Positions 14,069 through 61,135 of a DNA stretch of 64,000 nt are shown here, one piece after another. A program made the translations under genes and the position numbers. The notes beneath the pieces were generated by a model. The model saw nothing but the letters and a program-made list of their open reading frames with translations. It did not search any database and was not told the origin of the DNA. How positions within the stretch are numbered: the stretch's first letter is position 1; the number at the start of each line of letters is the position of its first letter. Source of the stretch: Polyodon spathula (lineage: Eukaryota; Chordata; Actinopteri; Acipenseriformes; Polyodontidae); contig NC_054564.1 in NCBI RefSeq assembly GCF_017654505.1, positions 8,107,338 through 8,171,337 of the forward strand. Reading direction: 5' to 3'.

Positions 14069-15391
14069 GTCGCTGAGCGAGTTGAAGGCTGAAAGCTGGC
14101 GGGTCCGAGTCGCCGAGCGAGTTGAAGGCTGAAAGCTGGCGGGTCCGAGTCGCCGAGCGAGTTGAAGGCTGAAAGCTGGCGGGTCCGAGTCGCTGAGCGA
14201 GTTGAAGGCTGAAAGCTGGCGGGTCCGAGTCGCTGAGCGAGTTGAAGGCTGAAAGCTGGCGGGTCCGAGTCGCTGAGCGAGTTGAAGGCTGAAAGCTGGC
14301 GGGTCCGAGTCGCTGAGCGAGTTGAAGGCTGAAAGCTGGCGGGTCCGAGTCGCTGAGCGAGTTGAAGGCTGAAAGCTGGCGGGTCCGAGTCGCTGAGCGA
14401 GTTGAAGGCTGAAAGCTGGCGGGTCCGAGTCGCTGAGCGAGTTGAAGGGTGAAAGCTGGCGGGTCCGAGTCGCTGAGCGAGTTGAAGGCTGAAAGCTGGC
14501 GGGTCCGAGTCGCTGAGCGAGTTGAAGGCTGAAAGCTGGCGGGTCCGAGTCGCCGAGCGAGTTGAAGGCTGAAAGCTGGCGGGTCCGAGTCGCTGAGCGA
14601 GTTGAAGGCTGAAAGCTGGCGGGTCCGAGTCGCCGAGCGAGTTGAAGGCTGAAAGCTGGCGGGTCCGAGTCGCCGAGCGAGTTGAAGGCTGAAAGCTGGC
14701 GGGTCCGAGTCGCCGAGCGAGTTGAAGGCTGAAAGCTGGCGGGTCCGAGTCGCCGAGCGAGTTGAAGGCTGAAAGCTGGCGGGTCCGAGTCGCTGAGCGA
14801 GTTGAAGGCTGAAAGCTGGCGGGTCCGAGTCGCTGAGCGAGTTGAAGGCTGAAAGCTGGCGGGTCCGAGTCGCTGAGCGAGTTGAAGGCTGAAAGCTGGC
14901 GGGTCCGAGTCGCTGAGCGAGTTGAAGGCTGAGAGCTGGCGGGTCCGAGTCGCTGAGCGAGTTGAAGGCTGAAAGCTGGCGGGTCCGAGTCGCCGAGCGA
15001 GTTGAAGGCTGAAAGCTGGCGGGTCCGAGTCGCCGAGCGAGTTGAAGGCTGAAAGCTGGCGGGTCCGAGTCGCTGAGCGAGTTGAAGGCTGAGAGCTGGC
15101 GGGTCCGAGTCGCTGAGCGAGTTGAAGGCTGAAAGCTGGCGGGTCCGAGTCGCCGAGCGAGTTGAAGGCTGAAAGCTGGCGGGTCCGAGTCGCTGAGCGA
15201 GTTGAAGGCTGAAAGCTGGCGGGTCCGAGTCGCCGAGCGAGTTGAAGGCTGAAAGCTGGCGGGTCCGAGTCGCTGAGCGAGTTGAAGGGTGAAAGCTGGC
15301 GGGTCCGAGTCGCTGAGCGAGTTGAAGGCTGAAAGCTGGCGGTCCGAGTCGCTGAGCGAGTTGAAGGCTGAAAGCTGGCGGGTCCGAGTCG
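14069..15391. repeat. CpG-rich 40-bp minisatellite, about 33 copies, abutting the POLR3D promoter
   Basis: The unit is CGCTGAGCGAGTTGAAGGCT plus GAAAGCTGGCGGGTCCGAGT. The main variation is CGCT/CGCC at the start, plus rare GAGAG for GAAAG and GGGTG for GGCTG. One copy near 15343 lacks one G. Each unit carries four or five CpGs. The 486-codon minus-strand open frames here come from the repeat. Confidence 0.97.
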
Positions 15392-15394
15392 CGA

Positions 15395-15530
15395 CTCTCT
15401 TGTCTGCGGCCGGCGGTGCGGATTGGGGTCGAGCAGTGGAGACGGAAACCGGCTCAATTAACGGCGTTTGCGGAGCGTCTTTCTGGAAGGACAACCCGAG
15501 TTAAAGCAGCAACTTTGTGTTCCGGTGGAG
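15395..15530 (+). promoter_or_regulatory. POLR3D: POLR3D CpG-rich promoter region
   Basis: GCGGCCGGCGGTGCGGATTG contains an inverted CCAAT box (15422), followed by further CpG-rich sequence and no TATA box. It lies about 400-550 bp before the first coding exon of a housekeeping gene. The transcription start and the noncoding first exon's donor are not certain. Confidence 0.45.
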
Positions 15531-15945
15531 AAAAAAAAGGTTCGTGGGTTTAAACATGTCCAGGTATTACTATGACTTTACCAAAAACGACACACGTTGT
15601 TTATTTATTTATTTGTTAATTTAGAAAAAGAAGGGCTTAATTGTTGAAACGTGCGACTGTAAAAATGTTTTGTCGAAAACGGTAAATCAAACCCTCAGCG
15701 CTGTCCTGCCGGTGCGTGTTTGCAATGCAGTAAACGCGACCTACAGTGACTCGCGCAATCGTTACACGTGTTGTTTGTTTGTTTGTTAAATTCAGTGTTC
15801 AGCAGTTTGTGTTTTATCTACACATGCTTGCAGTGTTTCTGCTGTTTCGTTAGACAGAGACGTAGTCTTTAAACCAGCCCGTGTTTAAACTGCGCCCTCT
15901 GCTGTGTGTGTATTTGCTGCGTCTCTTGCAGGGCGCTGAGCGGAG

Positions 15946-16101
15946 ATGTCTGAAGGAAGCTCCGGGGACCCCGGCTCTGCTGGGGGTGTGCGCCCCGCTG
16001 CCCCGGGGGGGAGGGGGCTGGTGGGCAGAAGAGCTCCCATCACCCCCGGCCGCCTGCCTGCCATCCGATCACGAGACCTCACCCTGGGGGGAGTGAAGAA
16101 G
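15946..16101 (+). CDS. POLR3D: POLR3D coding exon 1
   Basis: 52 codons from ATG at 15946; acceptor CTCTTGCAG at 15931 precedes a 14-nt leader, and the donor is GTGAGG. The conserved TPGRLPAIRSRDLTLGGVKK is typical of RPC4. Confidence 0.92.
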
Positions 16102-18345
16102 GTGAGGCTGGAGCTGAAAAGGCGCTGATGTGCTGGGAAGGGAACTAAAGCCTCTGCAGCGGACTGCTCTGTTCTCTCAGTCTCTGCTTTTGTTCCAGTT
16201 GATAAATGAGTATTTTAATGTGTTCTTGTGTTGCAGAAAACCTTCACTCCGAATATCATCAGCAGGAAAGCCAGAGAGGAGTAAGTGATTTCTTATCAAC
16301 CCTTCAGTTGTAAGATCTGGTGCAGAAATGCTGCCAGAACTGCAACACATTCCACGACGGACGACTGGCCGAGAAGTCGTCTTCACCCCCCAGTGAGTTA
16401 AAGTGTGCGTGTGTGTGTGTGTTCAGACAGGCCGAGGTCGCCTCTAAGAAGAAGGAGAGAGAGGGGGAGCAGAGGCCCCAGGATGGGAGAGGCAGGGGCA
16501 GAGGGAGGGGCCGCGGGCGTCCGGAGGTCATCCAGTCCCACTCCATCTTCGAGCAGGGCCCCTCCGAAGGCACCGTGAAGAAGAGGGGTGAGCAGATCCG
16601 GAGATTAATAATCCAGGAGGAATCTGGTTAATAATCCAGAAGGAATCTGGTTAATAATACAGAAGAAATCTGGTTATCTTTCGGATTGCATTTGGCTGCA
16701 ATCTGCCATACTCGCTGTATCCTAGAAATATCCGAAACCTCACAGCTGCTGTGCGATTATTACCTCACGATGAGGGCCCTCTCTTGCATGCTTGCACTGT
16801 TTTTATTGAATGTTTTTTTTTTTTTATAACTTTCTCCTGGTTGTGCCCCCTCTAGGCGGCTGCTATGACGGTGCGATGGATGCTCCCAGCATGGGCCCCT
16901 CCCCCATCATCAACATCAAGAAGGAGAAGAGAGAGACGGAGGAGGAGACCAAGCAGATCCTGCGCATGTTGGAGAGAGACAACGTGAGTCCATCCCTCCC
17001 TCCCCCACTCCCTCTCTCTATTGCCCTGTCTGTTAGGGGTGTGTCAGTGTAATGCTTTTCTCATGGGCTGTACTGTATGATGAGGAACGGAGAATTTAAA
17101 GACAAATATCTCATATCTATCTATCAATCAATCTATGTATCTAGATATCTGTATCTGTTATAGGAGGCTGTGTGGTCCAGTGGTTAAAGATACAGGCTTG
17201 TAAGCAGGAGGTCCCAGTTTCAAATCCCAGCTCAGCCACTGACTCATTTTGTGACCCTGATGCATACCTCACCTCCCCTGAATTGTAGGAGGCTGTGTGG
17301 TCCAGTGGTTAAAGAAACAGGCTTGTAACTAGCAGGTCCCCGGTTCAAATCCAAGCTCAGCCACTGACTCGCTGTGTGTGACCCCGAGCAAGTCACTGAA
17401 CCTCCTTGTGCTGTGTCTTTGTGGTGAGACGTTGTTGTAAGAGACTCTGCAGCTGATGCATAGTTCACACACCCTAGTCTTGTATCTTGTAAAGCGTTTG
17501 GTGATGGTGGTCCACTGTGAAAGGCGCTATATATAAAGATTGAGATTGATCTCTATTACAAGTTAATGGCTGTGAGGTAACAAAAATAACCCTTGAAGTG
17601 CCAAACTGATTTCTTTGAAAAAGAAAATCTATGTTTCGGTAATTTGATACATTTAGACTTCGCTTCTGCGGTTAATATAATTCGTTATGAAATGTCATTT
17701 TTAAAGAGAATTAAAAGGACAGGCGAATAGGTGGGGGTTAGAAATGCTTCCTCCAGTGAGAACGGCAGCACTTCAGGGGTTAAAGAGAACCGCGGCGATG
17801 TGACATCACAGCGCCCGTTGAAGCAGGAGGCCGGTCTGATGCTCTTCCCCCTCCTCTCCCCTGCCTGTCTCCCAGGACACCCTGCTGGCGGAGAACACCT
17901 GCTCCCTGATGAACCTGGCCGAGGGGCAGGTGGGGAAGCTGCTGGTCAGGAAGTCCGGCCGCGTTCAGCTCGTCCTGGGCAAAGTGAAGCTGGACAAATC
18001 TTAACAAGATCACTCCTCTTTGAAGTGCAAACAGTGATCCCTCGATTATTCCTCTCATTTGGGTTAACGGTTCACAGTAAATTGTCCTGTACGTATTTTC
18101 CTCTATAAAGGACACCAGAATTTCCTTTTTTTTTTTTTTTTTTTCTTCAATGTGTTTTCAATACTTCTCTTGAGATGCATGTGATGCAATGAAATGGGTG
18201 CCTTCTGTCTGTCCCCTCTCTACAGGAGCTGGTATCGGTGGGCACTGGGGACGGCAGGACAGGGGATCTGACAGTGCTGGGGCACATCAAACACAAGCTG
18301 GTCTGCTCTCCAGACTTTGAGTCTCTGCTGGAGCACAGGCAGTGA
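15946..18345 (+). CDS. POLR3D: RNA polymerase III subunit RPC4 (POLR3D), internally incomplete in this sequence
   Basis: RPC4 dimerises with RPC5 (POLR3E); the pair works in pol III initiation and termination. Recognisable exons are 15946-16101 (MSEGSSGDPG... SRDLTLGGVKK), 16237-16280, 16427-16587 (GRGRGRPEVIQSHSIFEQGP), 16856-16983 (MGPSPIINIKKEKRETEEET, ending MLERDN), 17876-18004 (LAEGQVGKLLVRKSGRVQLV) and 18226-18345 (ELVSVGTGDGRTGDLTVLGH to EHRQ and stop). The order is that of vertebrate POLR3D. The middle, roughly 150 residues in human including the acidic and AELLRELSL-type segments, has no counterpart between 16984 and 17875, which instead carries a SINE. The exon at 17876 should continue about 11 more residues to a donor but reads KVKLDKS then TAA. 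So this copy cannot encode a normal subunit as read. It may be a decaying duplicate, an assembly collapse, or a diverged locus. Confidence 0.8.
16237..16280 (+). CDS. POLR3D: POLR3D coding exon 2
   Basis: 44 nt encoding KTFTPNIISRKARE; donor GTAAGT. Confidence 0.92.
16427..16587 (+). CDS. POLR3D: POLR3D coding exon 3
   Basis: 161 nt with a lysine/arginine/glycine-rich stretch (GRGRGRGRGRPEVIQSHSIF). Acceptor GTGTTCAG after a GT repeat, donor GTGAGC. Confidence 0.92.
16856..16983 (+). CDS. POLR3D: POLR3D coding exon 4
   Basis: 128 nt ending in phase 0 at MLERDN before GTGAGT. In the family the next residues belong to an acidic segment that is not present downstream here. Confidence 0.92.
17165..17545 (+). 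mobile_element. tRNA-derived SINE, tandem/partial double head
   Basis: GTGGTCCAGTGGTTAAAG (A-box) and CGGTTCAAATCC (B-box) occur at about 17290-17350. A truncated first copy with a weaker B-box lies at 17165-17250. The 3' end GTAAAGCG... GTGAAAGGCGCTATATATAA is the kind of tail shared with L2-type LINEs. It sits where POLR3D exons are missing. Confidence 0.8.
17876..18004 (+). CDS. POLR3D: POLR3D penultimate exon, running into a stop
   Basis: A strong acceptor (CTGTCTCCCAG) and DTLLAENTCSLMNLAEGQVG are intact. After GKVKLD the frame reads K-S-TAA (18002-18004), with no donor and without the expected 11 residues before the final exon. Confidence 0.8.
   Translation, partial: DTLLAENTCSLMNLAEGQVGKLLVRKSGRVQLVLGKVKLDKS
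18226..18345 (+). CDS. POLR3D: POLR3D last exon
   Basis: Acceptor CCTCTCTACAG, then ELVSVGTGDGRTGDLTVLGH, KHKLVCSPDFESLLEHRQ and TGA at 18343. Well conserved with human RPC4. Confidence 0.9.
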   Translation, partial: ELVSVGTGDGRTGDLTVLGHIKHKLVCSPDFESLLEHRQ

Positions 18346-21300
18346 GGGGAGGGTGGAGGCACTGGGGCTGCTCTGCCCACCCCCCACGCTTTCGAGCCCC
18401 CCGACTCTGCCCTGCACTCGGAACACGTGACCCCCTGAGAGGGGGCAGCACTGCGTGCTCCGCGAAATCCGCATTCCCAAAGAAACTGCAATTCCAGCGT
18501 TTGGCCACCGAGCGGCGCTGTGCTACACAGTGAATTCACAGTCGCAACTGAAAACGGAGGGGAATGAGAAAGCAAGAGCGATTGTGGCGGATTTGGGCCG
18601 TCGTGCTGAGCTGTACATTTTTGAGGTGTGTTAATATTCACAATAGATATATGATAGATTAAATTGTTGAGCAGAGTTCTCTCTCGTTTAATCTTTTGTT
18701 TGAATTGCTGGGAATGGTCTGTGTTCTTGGGAGCACATTATTATTATTATTATTATTATTATATTTAATTTTTTTTAACAGATGTATTTTCTGTCTTGGT
18801 AAGGTGGGGTGTCTAATGTTTTCAGAACACTTCAGTCGGACAGAACCTTCTAAATAACAGGTGTGTTAATGTGTGCCGCTCAAGTCACAATCGTATTGTA
18901 AACAGAGGTGGACAATTGATTTGAGTGGCTCTTGTAATGCTGAGGTGTGCTTGTGCTGGAGTACCATTCAGCACAGCAGCATGCAGCTGTGTGGAGCCCT
19001 CGCTCTCACCGAGGACGTGGGCAGACTCGCTGTACAGCCACCCTGTGTGACTGGGGGAGGGGGCAGTGTTGTGTGAAGACCCTCCTGTCAGCGAGAGATC
19101 AGGATGAAAATTCTGTAACCTGCTCTCTTACAAACACGACCCACAAAACTCAATTTTTCATTTCTTTATTAATGTTTGTAAATTTATTTCAGCTGGTGTA
19201 CAGGGAAAAAAAAAAGATCTATACATACCTTCATTTCAGATTGAATCTGATTGTTAAAAGGCTCACATGTATTTATGTATTTCCATAACAATAAAAAAAC
19301 AGAAAATTCAAATACCTACAAAGCGTCTATATGACTGATCCCTGCGTGTGGATCGCTAAATCGCTAGGTACAGCCTTAACATAGCTCTAGTCCTGGATAG
19401 CATGAAACAGTGCATGGCATTCTAATTAAATAGATTTTATATATTTATATTTATATATATATATATATTAAAAATGTATTTTTATCTGTGCATGGGCGCA
19501 GATGCATTCATAAGTATAGAGTAATATGCTTTTGCGATTTAATATAACGTCAAACCATTCTACAGGAGTACATTGTTCTCTAATTTTTGCAACAGGTAAT
19601 ATTTTTGCGTGTACTTGCTTTTGTCAGACAGGAGCCCTCTACCCCCTCTAATCCCTCACTGCAGTGCAATTCCAACTCCAAAGTTACTGAAGACAGCACC
19701 CCACTCCCCTCGTATTCTGATATGACGTGTTGAAGTTGGCGCCGGGCTGGCAAGCATTACCCCCCCCACCTCTCCGCTCCGCTGTGAGAAACGCTATGAT
19801 TGCATATTGCCTGCTCCGCAAAAACGCAGAAACGGCGCTCTTAAAATAAATGAATAAAAGATTGCTTGTGCTTGTATGGCAAACCAGAGTGTCGCTCAGA
19901 ACCATCCTAACCTCCCCCCGCTCTCGGTCCACTCTACCGACCACATTTAAAACTATTCTGATTCATTTTGCACGCCTGCCCGGCTGGCTAGTTCTGATTC
20001 ATTTTGCACGCCTGCCCGGCTGGCTAGTTCTGATTCATTTTGCACGCCTGCCCGGCTGGCTAGTTCTGATTCATTTTGCACGCCTGCCCGGCTGGCTAGT
20101 TCTGATTCATTTTGCACGCCTGCCCGGCTGGCTAGTTCTGATTCATTTTGCACGCCTGCCCGGCTGGCTAGTTCTGATTCATTTTGCACGCCTGCCCAGG
20201 AGGCTAGTTGTTTTGTGTTTTGTAGAGGTTGTGAAGGGAGAAAGCGTTGCATGTTCTAAATGGAGGGGTGCATCGTTCTGGGTAGCACGACAGTGAATGA
20301 TGCGACACGCACACACACCTTCAGCTAACTTTTTGCTTTCGTCACCCGCCAGACTGACAGTCCAGTTTGCCATACACTGCTGACGAAGCCTGTTCCTTTA
20401 CATGAAAAGGCTTGTGGAACTGTGAGAAATGGAGTCCAATGTGCTTGAGGTCCAGGGAACCCTGGGAGTTGGAGTCACCTTGCTGCTTTTCTTGTGTGTG
20501 TGTGTGTCCCTCTCTTACAGTGATGCTCACTGGCACAGCCTCTACTCTCTCTCTGTCTCTCTAGAAAGGAGCTCTGTATGAAGGAGCCCTGTCTGTCTTG
20601 CACTAATGGAAGCTCAAGGAAGAAAGTGCAGGGGTTACCCGAGTTTATTGCTGCAGCTGGCGAGCTAGACAGAGCAGTGTGTTTGTGATGTCAACCTGAT
20701 GAAGGGCCAAAGAATGGCTTTGAATCCCACAGAGCGCCGTCCCCCCTCCTTCCCCCCAGAGCCTGGGACCCCCTGAAGACCCCCCCAGATAAGGGGCCGA
20801 CGCTGGGGCCTGATTCACAGTAAAGGGGTCAAAGTTAGCCATGGTCACAGTGCTTGGGTTGCTGTTTTCAGCAAAGGGCCCCCGAGTCTGTCCAGACCGC
20901 GTTGCAACGCCCCCACCTAGAGGTGAAAGGGGTCGCTGCGAGCCAGCCGGCAGAGATATGGTAGGCTTGAGCACACTATGTAGAAATGAGAGACTCTCCA
21001 CAGATGAATACAGAAATGTGCTTTGCTTTACTGATCCCACGCATTCTTTCCTGAAAAAAGCCTTGCATAACAACATAGTCTATCGGCGTTGACCTCCTCT
21101 TACGCTCCAGTGCAGCGCAGTCCCAAGACAGCGGTGTAGCATGATATGTTTTGTATTGTGACATCATCATTCCACCAGCATCTGCATAACAGCCACAGTC
21201 TACAGAGAAGTGGCCTCTTGACTGGCGGTTTGGGGTTTGGGGGGAGGGTTTACGTGTATACAAGCAAGCAGCTGCCTCAAGCTAGCTTGCGTACCTTCGA

Positions 21301-24223
21301 AAAACGCAGGCGCCCCCCAGTCCTGCACCATTGCAATGGGGTGATTTTAAAGAGAGCTATAGATTGTGTGAAGAGAAACTTGCTATTTGATAAATGCCCA
21401 CCAGACAGCACTGGTGTGAAGCATGCTGTCAGCGCAGGTTTGCCGGTGAGCTGTATTGCTGATGAGAGATGAGGGACCGATGGCCCTGCAGGTTAAAGGG
21501 CTCCACCACTGCAGTTGGGTCCTGGGTTGAGCAGATTTGCCTAAACTGGATCTGAAGTGGGGCTTGCAGAGGTGAAGGGCTGGGGTCTTTAACTCGCTGA
21601 GCCCCACAGAGCTGAAATATCCTCCTGGAGCTGCCGGCTGTCTGTCTCCCAGGCTTAAAGCCGCGCAGGAAACCAAAGACATGGCGCGGAGCCCTGTAGT
21701 GGAGATGAAGGAGCGGGCTGCTGTTTGCAGGATGCATCTCGACAAGGGCTTCGCAAAGACTCCCCTCCCCTCCCCATCTGCAGAGTTTTAACCAAGTAAT
21801 GCCCCATGAACACCATGCAGTGAACTCCCTGCTTGTGACCTCTCTCTGTCACATTCCTCCCCAAACGATCTCTCTGCAAACCCCAGCCCTCTGCTTTACT
21901 CACCCATCTGATGGTGGCAATAATTCCGCTCCTATTGAGACCTATATATATATATTCTGATTGTGAAACCAGTTAGCTTCGCACTGGTGCAACAGGGGGA
22001 ATTACTGGATTAAAACCTCCTACCCCCTTTGAATCAGGAGGACTCCCCCCCACCCCCCACCCTCGGGCATTAGGGTAGTCACAGGGCATGCTTTGGCATG
22101 CTGATAAAGATAACAGGAATCTCTCTGTTTTAAAAAATCATGCCTCTAGCCTAATTTTTTTTTTTTTTTTAAAGTAACAAAACTACAAGTAGATTTCCAA
22201 TTAAATGTTTGTTTCTTTTTTTTTTTTTTCCACCCCCGTTTCTTTTTAGTTTTGCTGCTGCTTCTTGTCCCGGGTCACTCGTCTGTGTTGAATGCTTTGG
22301 GGGTGGATGTGAGATCCTAAAAAGAGAGGGCGAGAGAGAGAGAGAGAGAGAGTGAGCGAGCGAGCAAGCGGACCTTCAGCTGAAACATACCTGCCAGGGA
22401 ATCTTTCTGGTACCTCACGGATCACACTGAGTTTTCAGAACTTGCAGACGGACCGTGAAGCACCGAGAGACTGGATTTCTCCTGGATCCACGTGGCCAGG
22501 GCAGAAGGTAACACCCTTCTGTACGGGACGCCCCCCCCCCAGGACCCCACTTCAACCCGACTGCCTCTTAACATTCAGCCCTGACCTTTTTATCTTCACT
22601 GTGATTGGACGGAGCCCGCAAAGCAGCAAGGGTTGGAAAGATTTCTCGTTGAATAACTCTCGACGACAGCCATCTGTTACCTTTGCATTCATTCGATTGC
22701 TGGAAAGGAGCTGGATTGCAACTCGGAGCTTCAGTACAGCGTGAGAAACGAAAAGATCGCCAGCGATGCTAACTGAGGTACAGTTTATAATGTAAGGGAG
22801 CCTCTGCGTGCCACCACACATTGTGCTGAACAGGGTCCTGGCTTTTCTGGGATAGATTTGTGATGCCAGTGAGAGGTTAGAACCTGGTTTGAAGACCCCC
22901 GTTATTATCGCACCCTGATCAGCAAAGCATGCACCCTTAAGACAGCGATTTTGAAGCAGTTCACCTTTTCAATAGACTAGCTGCAGGTGACATTTCCAAG
23001 CTGGTCCCTTTAGCAGATGTGGGTGCTGGAACAGAGGCAAGTATGCTAGCAAAGTGCTTGGGCTGGGAATGCTAAAGGAGAGCTCTCTGTAACGTGACTG
23101 AACACTGCTACAGAAAAACGCACGTGTGGATGAAGTGATCTTCAGGTAAAAAATGTCGCATCCTAATTTCATCCTAGCTAAATTAAGGATTCTCAAGCAG
23201 TAACATTTTGAGATACGTACAGTATGTGTGTGAAGAGAGATGGACAGGTGCCCCCGAATTATCCCCGAATTCTACTACTCTCAATAACCCAAGTTCCATC
23301 AGAGCTGGCTGAGTGGTTCTGTGTTCATTTCTTAACTGACAGGCTGTACAGGAATCTGTGCGATACTGCTGGGGACGTGCATCTCCAGTCAGGGGCTAAA
23401 GCAATGGAAGCTGTCGCCTACAAGAAGTCTCTTTTCTGCAGCTGCTAGAGCAGGCTGCCTGAAGACGGGCCTCCCCTAACGAAGCGCGAGGCGCGGCAGG
23501 GTACCTGGTCAGGGTGCGCCTCACTGCTTCACCCGTCTTAGACTGACACGCTTCAGAATCTGAGCGCCCTTCTTCCCCTCGTTCGCCTCCGACTGCGCGC
23601 ACAGCAGAGCAGCGTGAGGAGGAGGGGAGACAGAGACAAACAGACAGAGAAAGAAAGAGAGAGGAGAAAAGCAAGAGAGTCAGACACACAGGCTGCAGCA
23701 AAGATCCGGAGCACAGACGCGGTGTTAGACAGAATGGGATTGGCGTTCTCTGCAGAGTTGTTGCAGCGCAGCGTCAGGAGGGCGCAGTGCAGGAGGCTGC
23801 TGCCCCTTTCCTGTGAACAAGCTCAGCTGTCCTGTCGGGACCCAACAATAGACTGGAAAGTCCATGGAGTCCATGTGCTCTGGAGCAATGTAGTGTCATG
23901 AGATCATCTACTAATCTGCCCATATTTTGCACGTACCTACATGCAGTTTTCAAGGAAAATAATTCCAAGAGAGTGGTAACATAGAATATATCTATATAAT
24001 TTACTATATTATACCAAAATATATCTTAATATTTGGATATGCATAGAATATATAAAGTGCCAGTGCTTGCAGTGATGGCTTTATCCGAGATGTGTTTCTG
24101 TGCTGTGCAGTGTGTCTGTGTCTGTACTGTGCAGTGTGTCTGTGCTATGTTTGCTGTGCTGTGCAGTGTGTCTGTCCAGTGTTGCTGTGCTATGCTTGCT
24201 GTGCAGCGCAGTGCTCCGCTCAC
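18346..24223. other. Convergent POLR3D/ANK1 interval, no confident exon
   Basis: Expected to contain the POLR3D 3' UTR (a plus-strand AATAAA is at 19290), the last ANK1 exon and the ANK1 3' UTR. No short exon matching the known ankyrin-1 C-terminus was recognised. It also holds an ATT run (18738-18762), a 36-bp minisatellite (19955-20207), a GA run (22336-22352) and poly-T tracts. Confidence 0.5.
19955..20207. repeat. 36-bp minisatellite, 7 copies
   Basis: The unit is TTCTGATTCATTTTGCACGC plus CTGCCCGGCTGGCTAG. The length is a multiple of three, so both strands keep an open repetitive frame. The last copy is diverged (CCCAGGAGG). Confidence 0.95.
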
Positions 24224-59837
<35,614 letters not shown>

Positions 59838-60260
59838 CTGGGGAGAGGAGCAAGAGGAGAGCAGACTTCAAACCAGACCAGACCGGACCATCTTGAGCAC
59901 AGGCACGCGCCCTGCCCCAGGCAGACACGCAGACATGCACCAGTCAATAAAGAGTCAAAGACGGAGTTGGGTTTCTCTTGGTTTGTCTCAAGGTGACCCA
60001 CTCTGCTCTGTGAATGCAGCCCAGCGCTCTCTCTCTCCCTCTCTTTCTCTCTCCTAATCGATGAGGGTGAAAGGTGCCTTGTTCTTGTCATCATTACTAG
60101 CACAGTGCAATCAATCCCTGCCATTAGCCTGGCAGCCAGCGGGCACATCACTCACCCATACAGCCAAGAGCGCCAGGCTGCAACGATCCACTGGTTCACA
60201 CCTGCACTGCACAACGCTCCCTCAATAAGAGATCTTCACAGCCAGAGCACACAGCAAGAG

Positions 60261-60902
60261 GCAGACAGACAGGGGCACTATAGTGCAATGTACAATGCAG
60301 ACAGACAGTGGCACTGCAATGGCAATGCAGAGAGACAGGGGCACTGCAATGCAATGCAGACAGACAGGGGCACTGCAATGCAATGCAGACAGACAGGGGC
60401 ACTGCAATGGCAATGCAGAGAGACAGGGGCACTGCAATGCAATGCAGACAGACAGGGGCACTGCAATGGCAATGCAGAGAGACAGGGCACTGCAATGCAA
60501 TGCAGACAGACAGGGGCACTGCAATGGCAATGCAGAGAGACAGGGGCACTGCAATGCAATGCAGACAGACAGGGGCACTGCAATGGCAATGCAGAGAGAC
60601 AGGGCACTGCAATGCAATGCAGACAGACAGGGGCACTGCAATGGCAATGCAGACAGACAGGGGCACTGCAATGGCAATGCAGACAGACAGGGGCACTGCA
60701 ATGGCAATGCAGACAGACAGGGGCACTGCAATGGCAATGCAGAGAGACAGGGGCACTGCAATGGCAATGCAGACAGACAGGGGCACTGCAATGGCAATGC
60801 AGACAGACAGGCAGGCAATGGCACTGCAATGCAATGGCAATGCAGAGAGACAGGGGCACTGCAATGCAATGCAGACAGACAGGGGCACTGCAATGCAATG
60901 GT
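60261..60902. repeat. 30-bp minisatellite, about 21 copies
   Basis: The unit is ACAGACAGGGGCACTGCAAT plus GGCAATGCAG, with variants (CAATGCAATGCAG, GAGAGACAGG, one-base losses). Open in several frames on both strands because the unit lacks stops; not a gene. Confidence 0.95.
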
Positions 60903-61135
60903 CATGTACTGAGTCAGGGGATTGCAGCCCCCAGTGTGTCACACAGTCAGGATAATTGGGGACACAGTAACTCTAGAAGGTCTCCGGGGTTTTAGAGCAG
61001 TCATGCAGGCATTGTCCTGTGTATTGCACAGCTGTTCAGAATACAGCAGGCAGTTCAATCATTGAACACCACTGTAAACCCAGCTGAGCTACAGCAACCA
61101 AAGATCTACATTATAACACAAAATGGAAGGTCTAT

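Noticed and set aside
14069..15391. Possible miR-320a counterpart upstream of POLR3D
   Set aside because: In mammals miR-320a lies at the POLR3D promoter, and the repeat contains AAAGCTGG. The rest of the mature sequence and a hairpin are absent, and the strand is opposite, so the match is taken as chance.
13997..15494. Two 486-codon minus-strand open frames with a repeating RQLSAFNSLSDSDPPAF-type peptide
   Set aside because: They are two frames of the same 40-bp minisatellite. The unit length is not a multiple of three and the unit lacks stops, so open frames arise automatically.
20645..21076. 143-codon minus-strand open frame containing MANFDPFTVNQAPASAPYLG
   Set aside because: No family recognised, no link to ANK1 by phase or similarity; it may be 3' UTR of ANK1.
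60900..60925. Possible miR-486 (an ANK1-intron miRNA in mammals)
   Set aside because: Only TGTACTGAG is shared, the position is in the 5' intron and not the last intron, and no hairpin partner is seen. None was seen between 19 and 24.2 kb either.
60105..60995. Open frames of 200-296 codons in several frames (RQTGALQWQC, HCSAPVCLHC types)
   Set aside because: The 30-bp repeat is stop-free in those frames; there is no start, splice or conservation signal.
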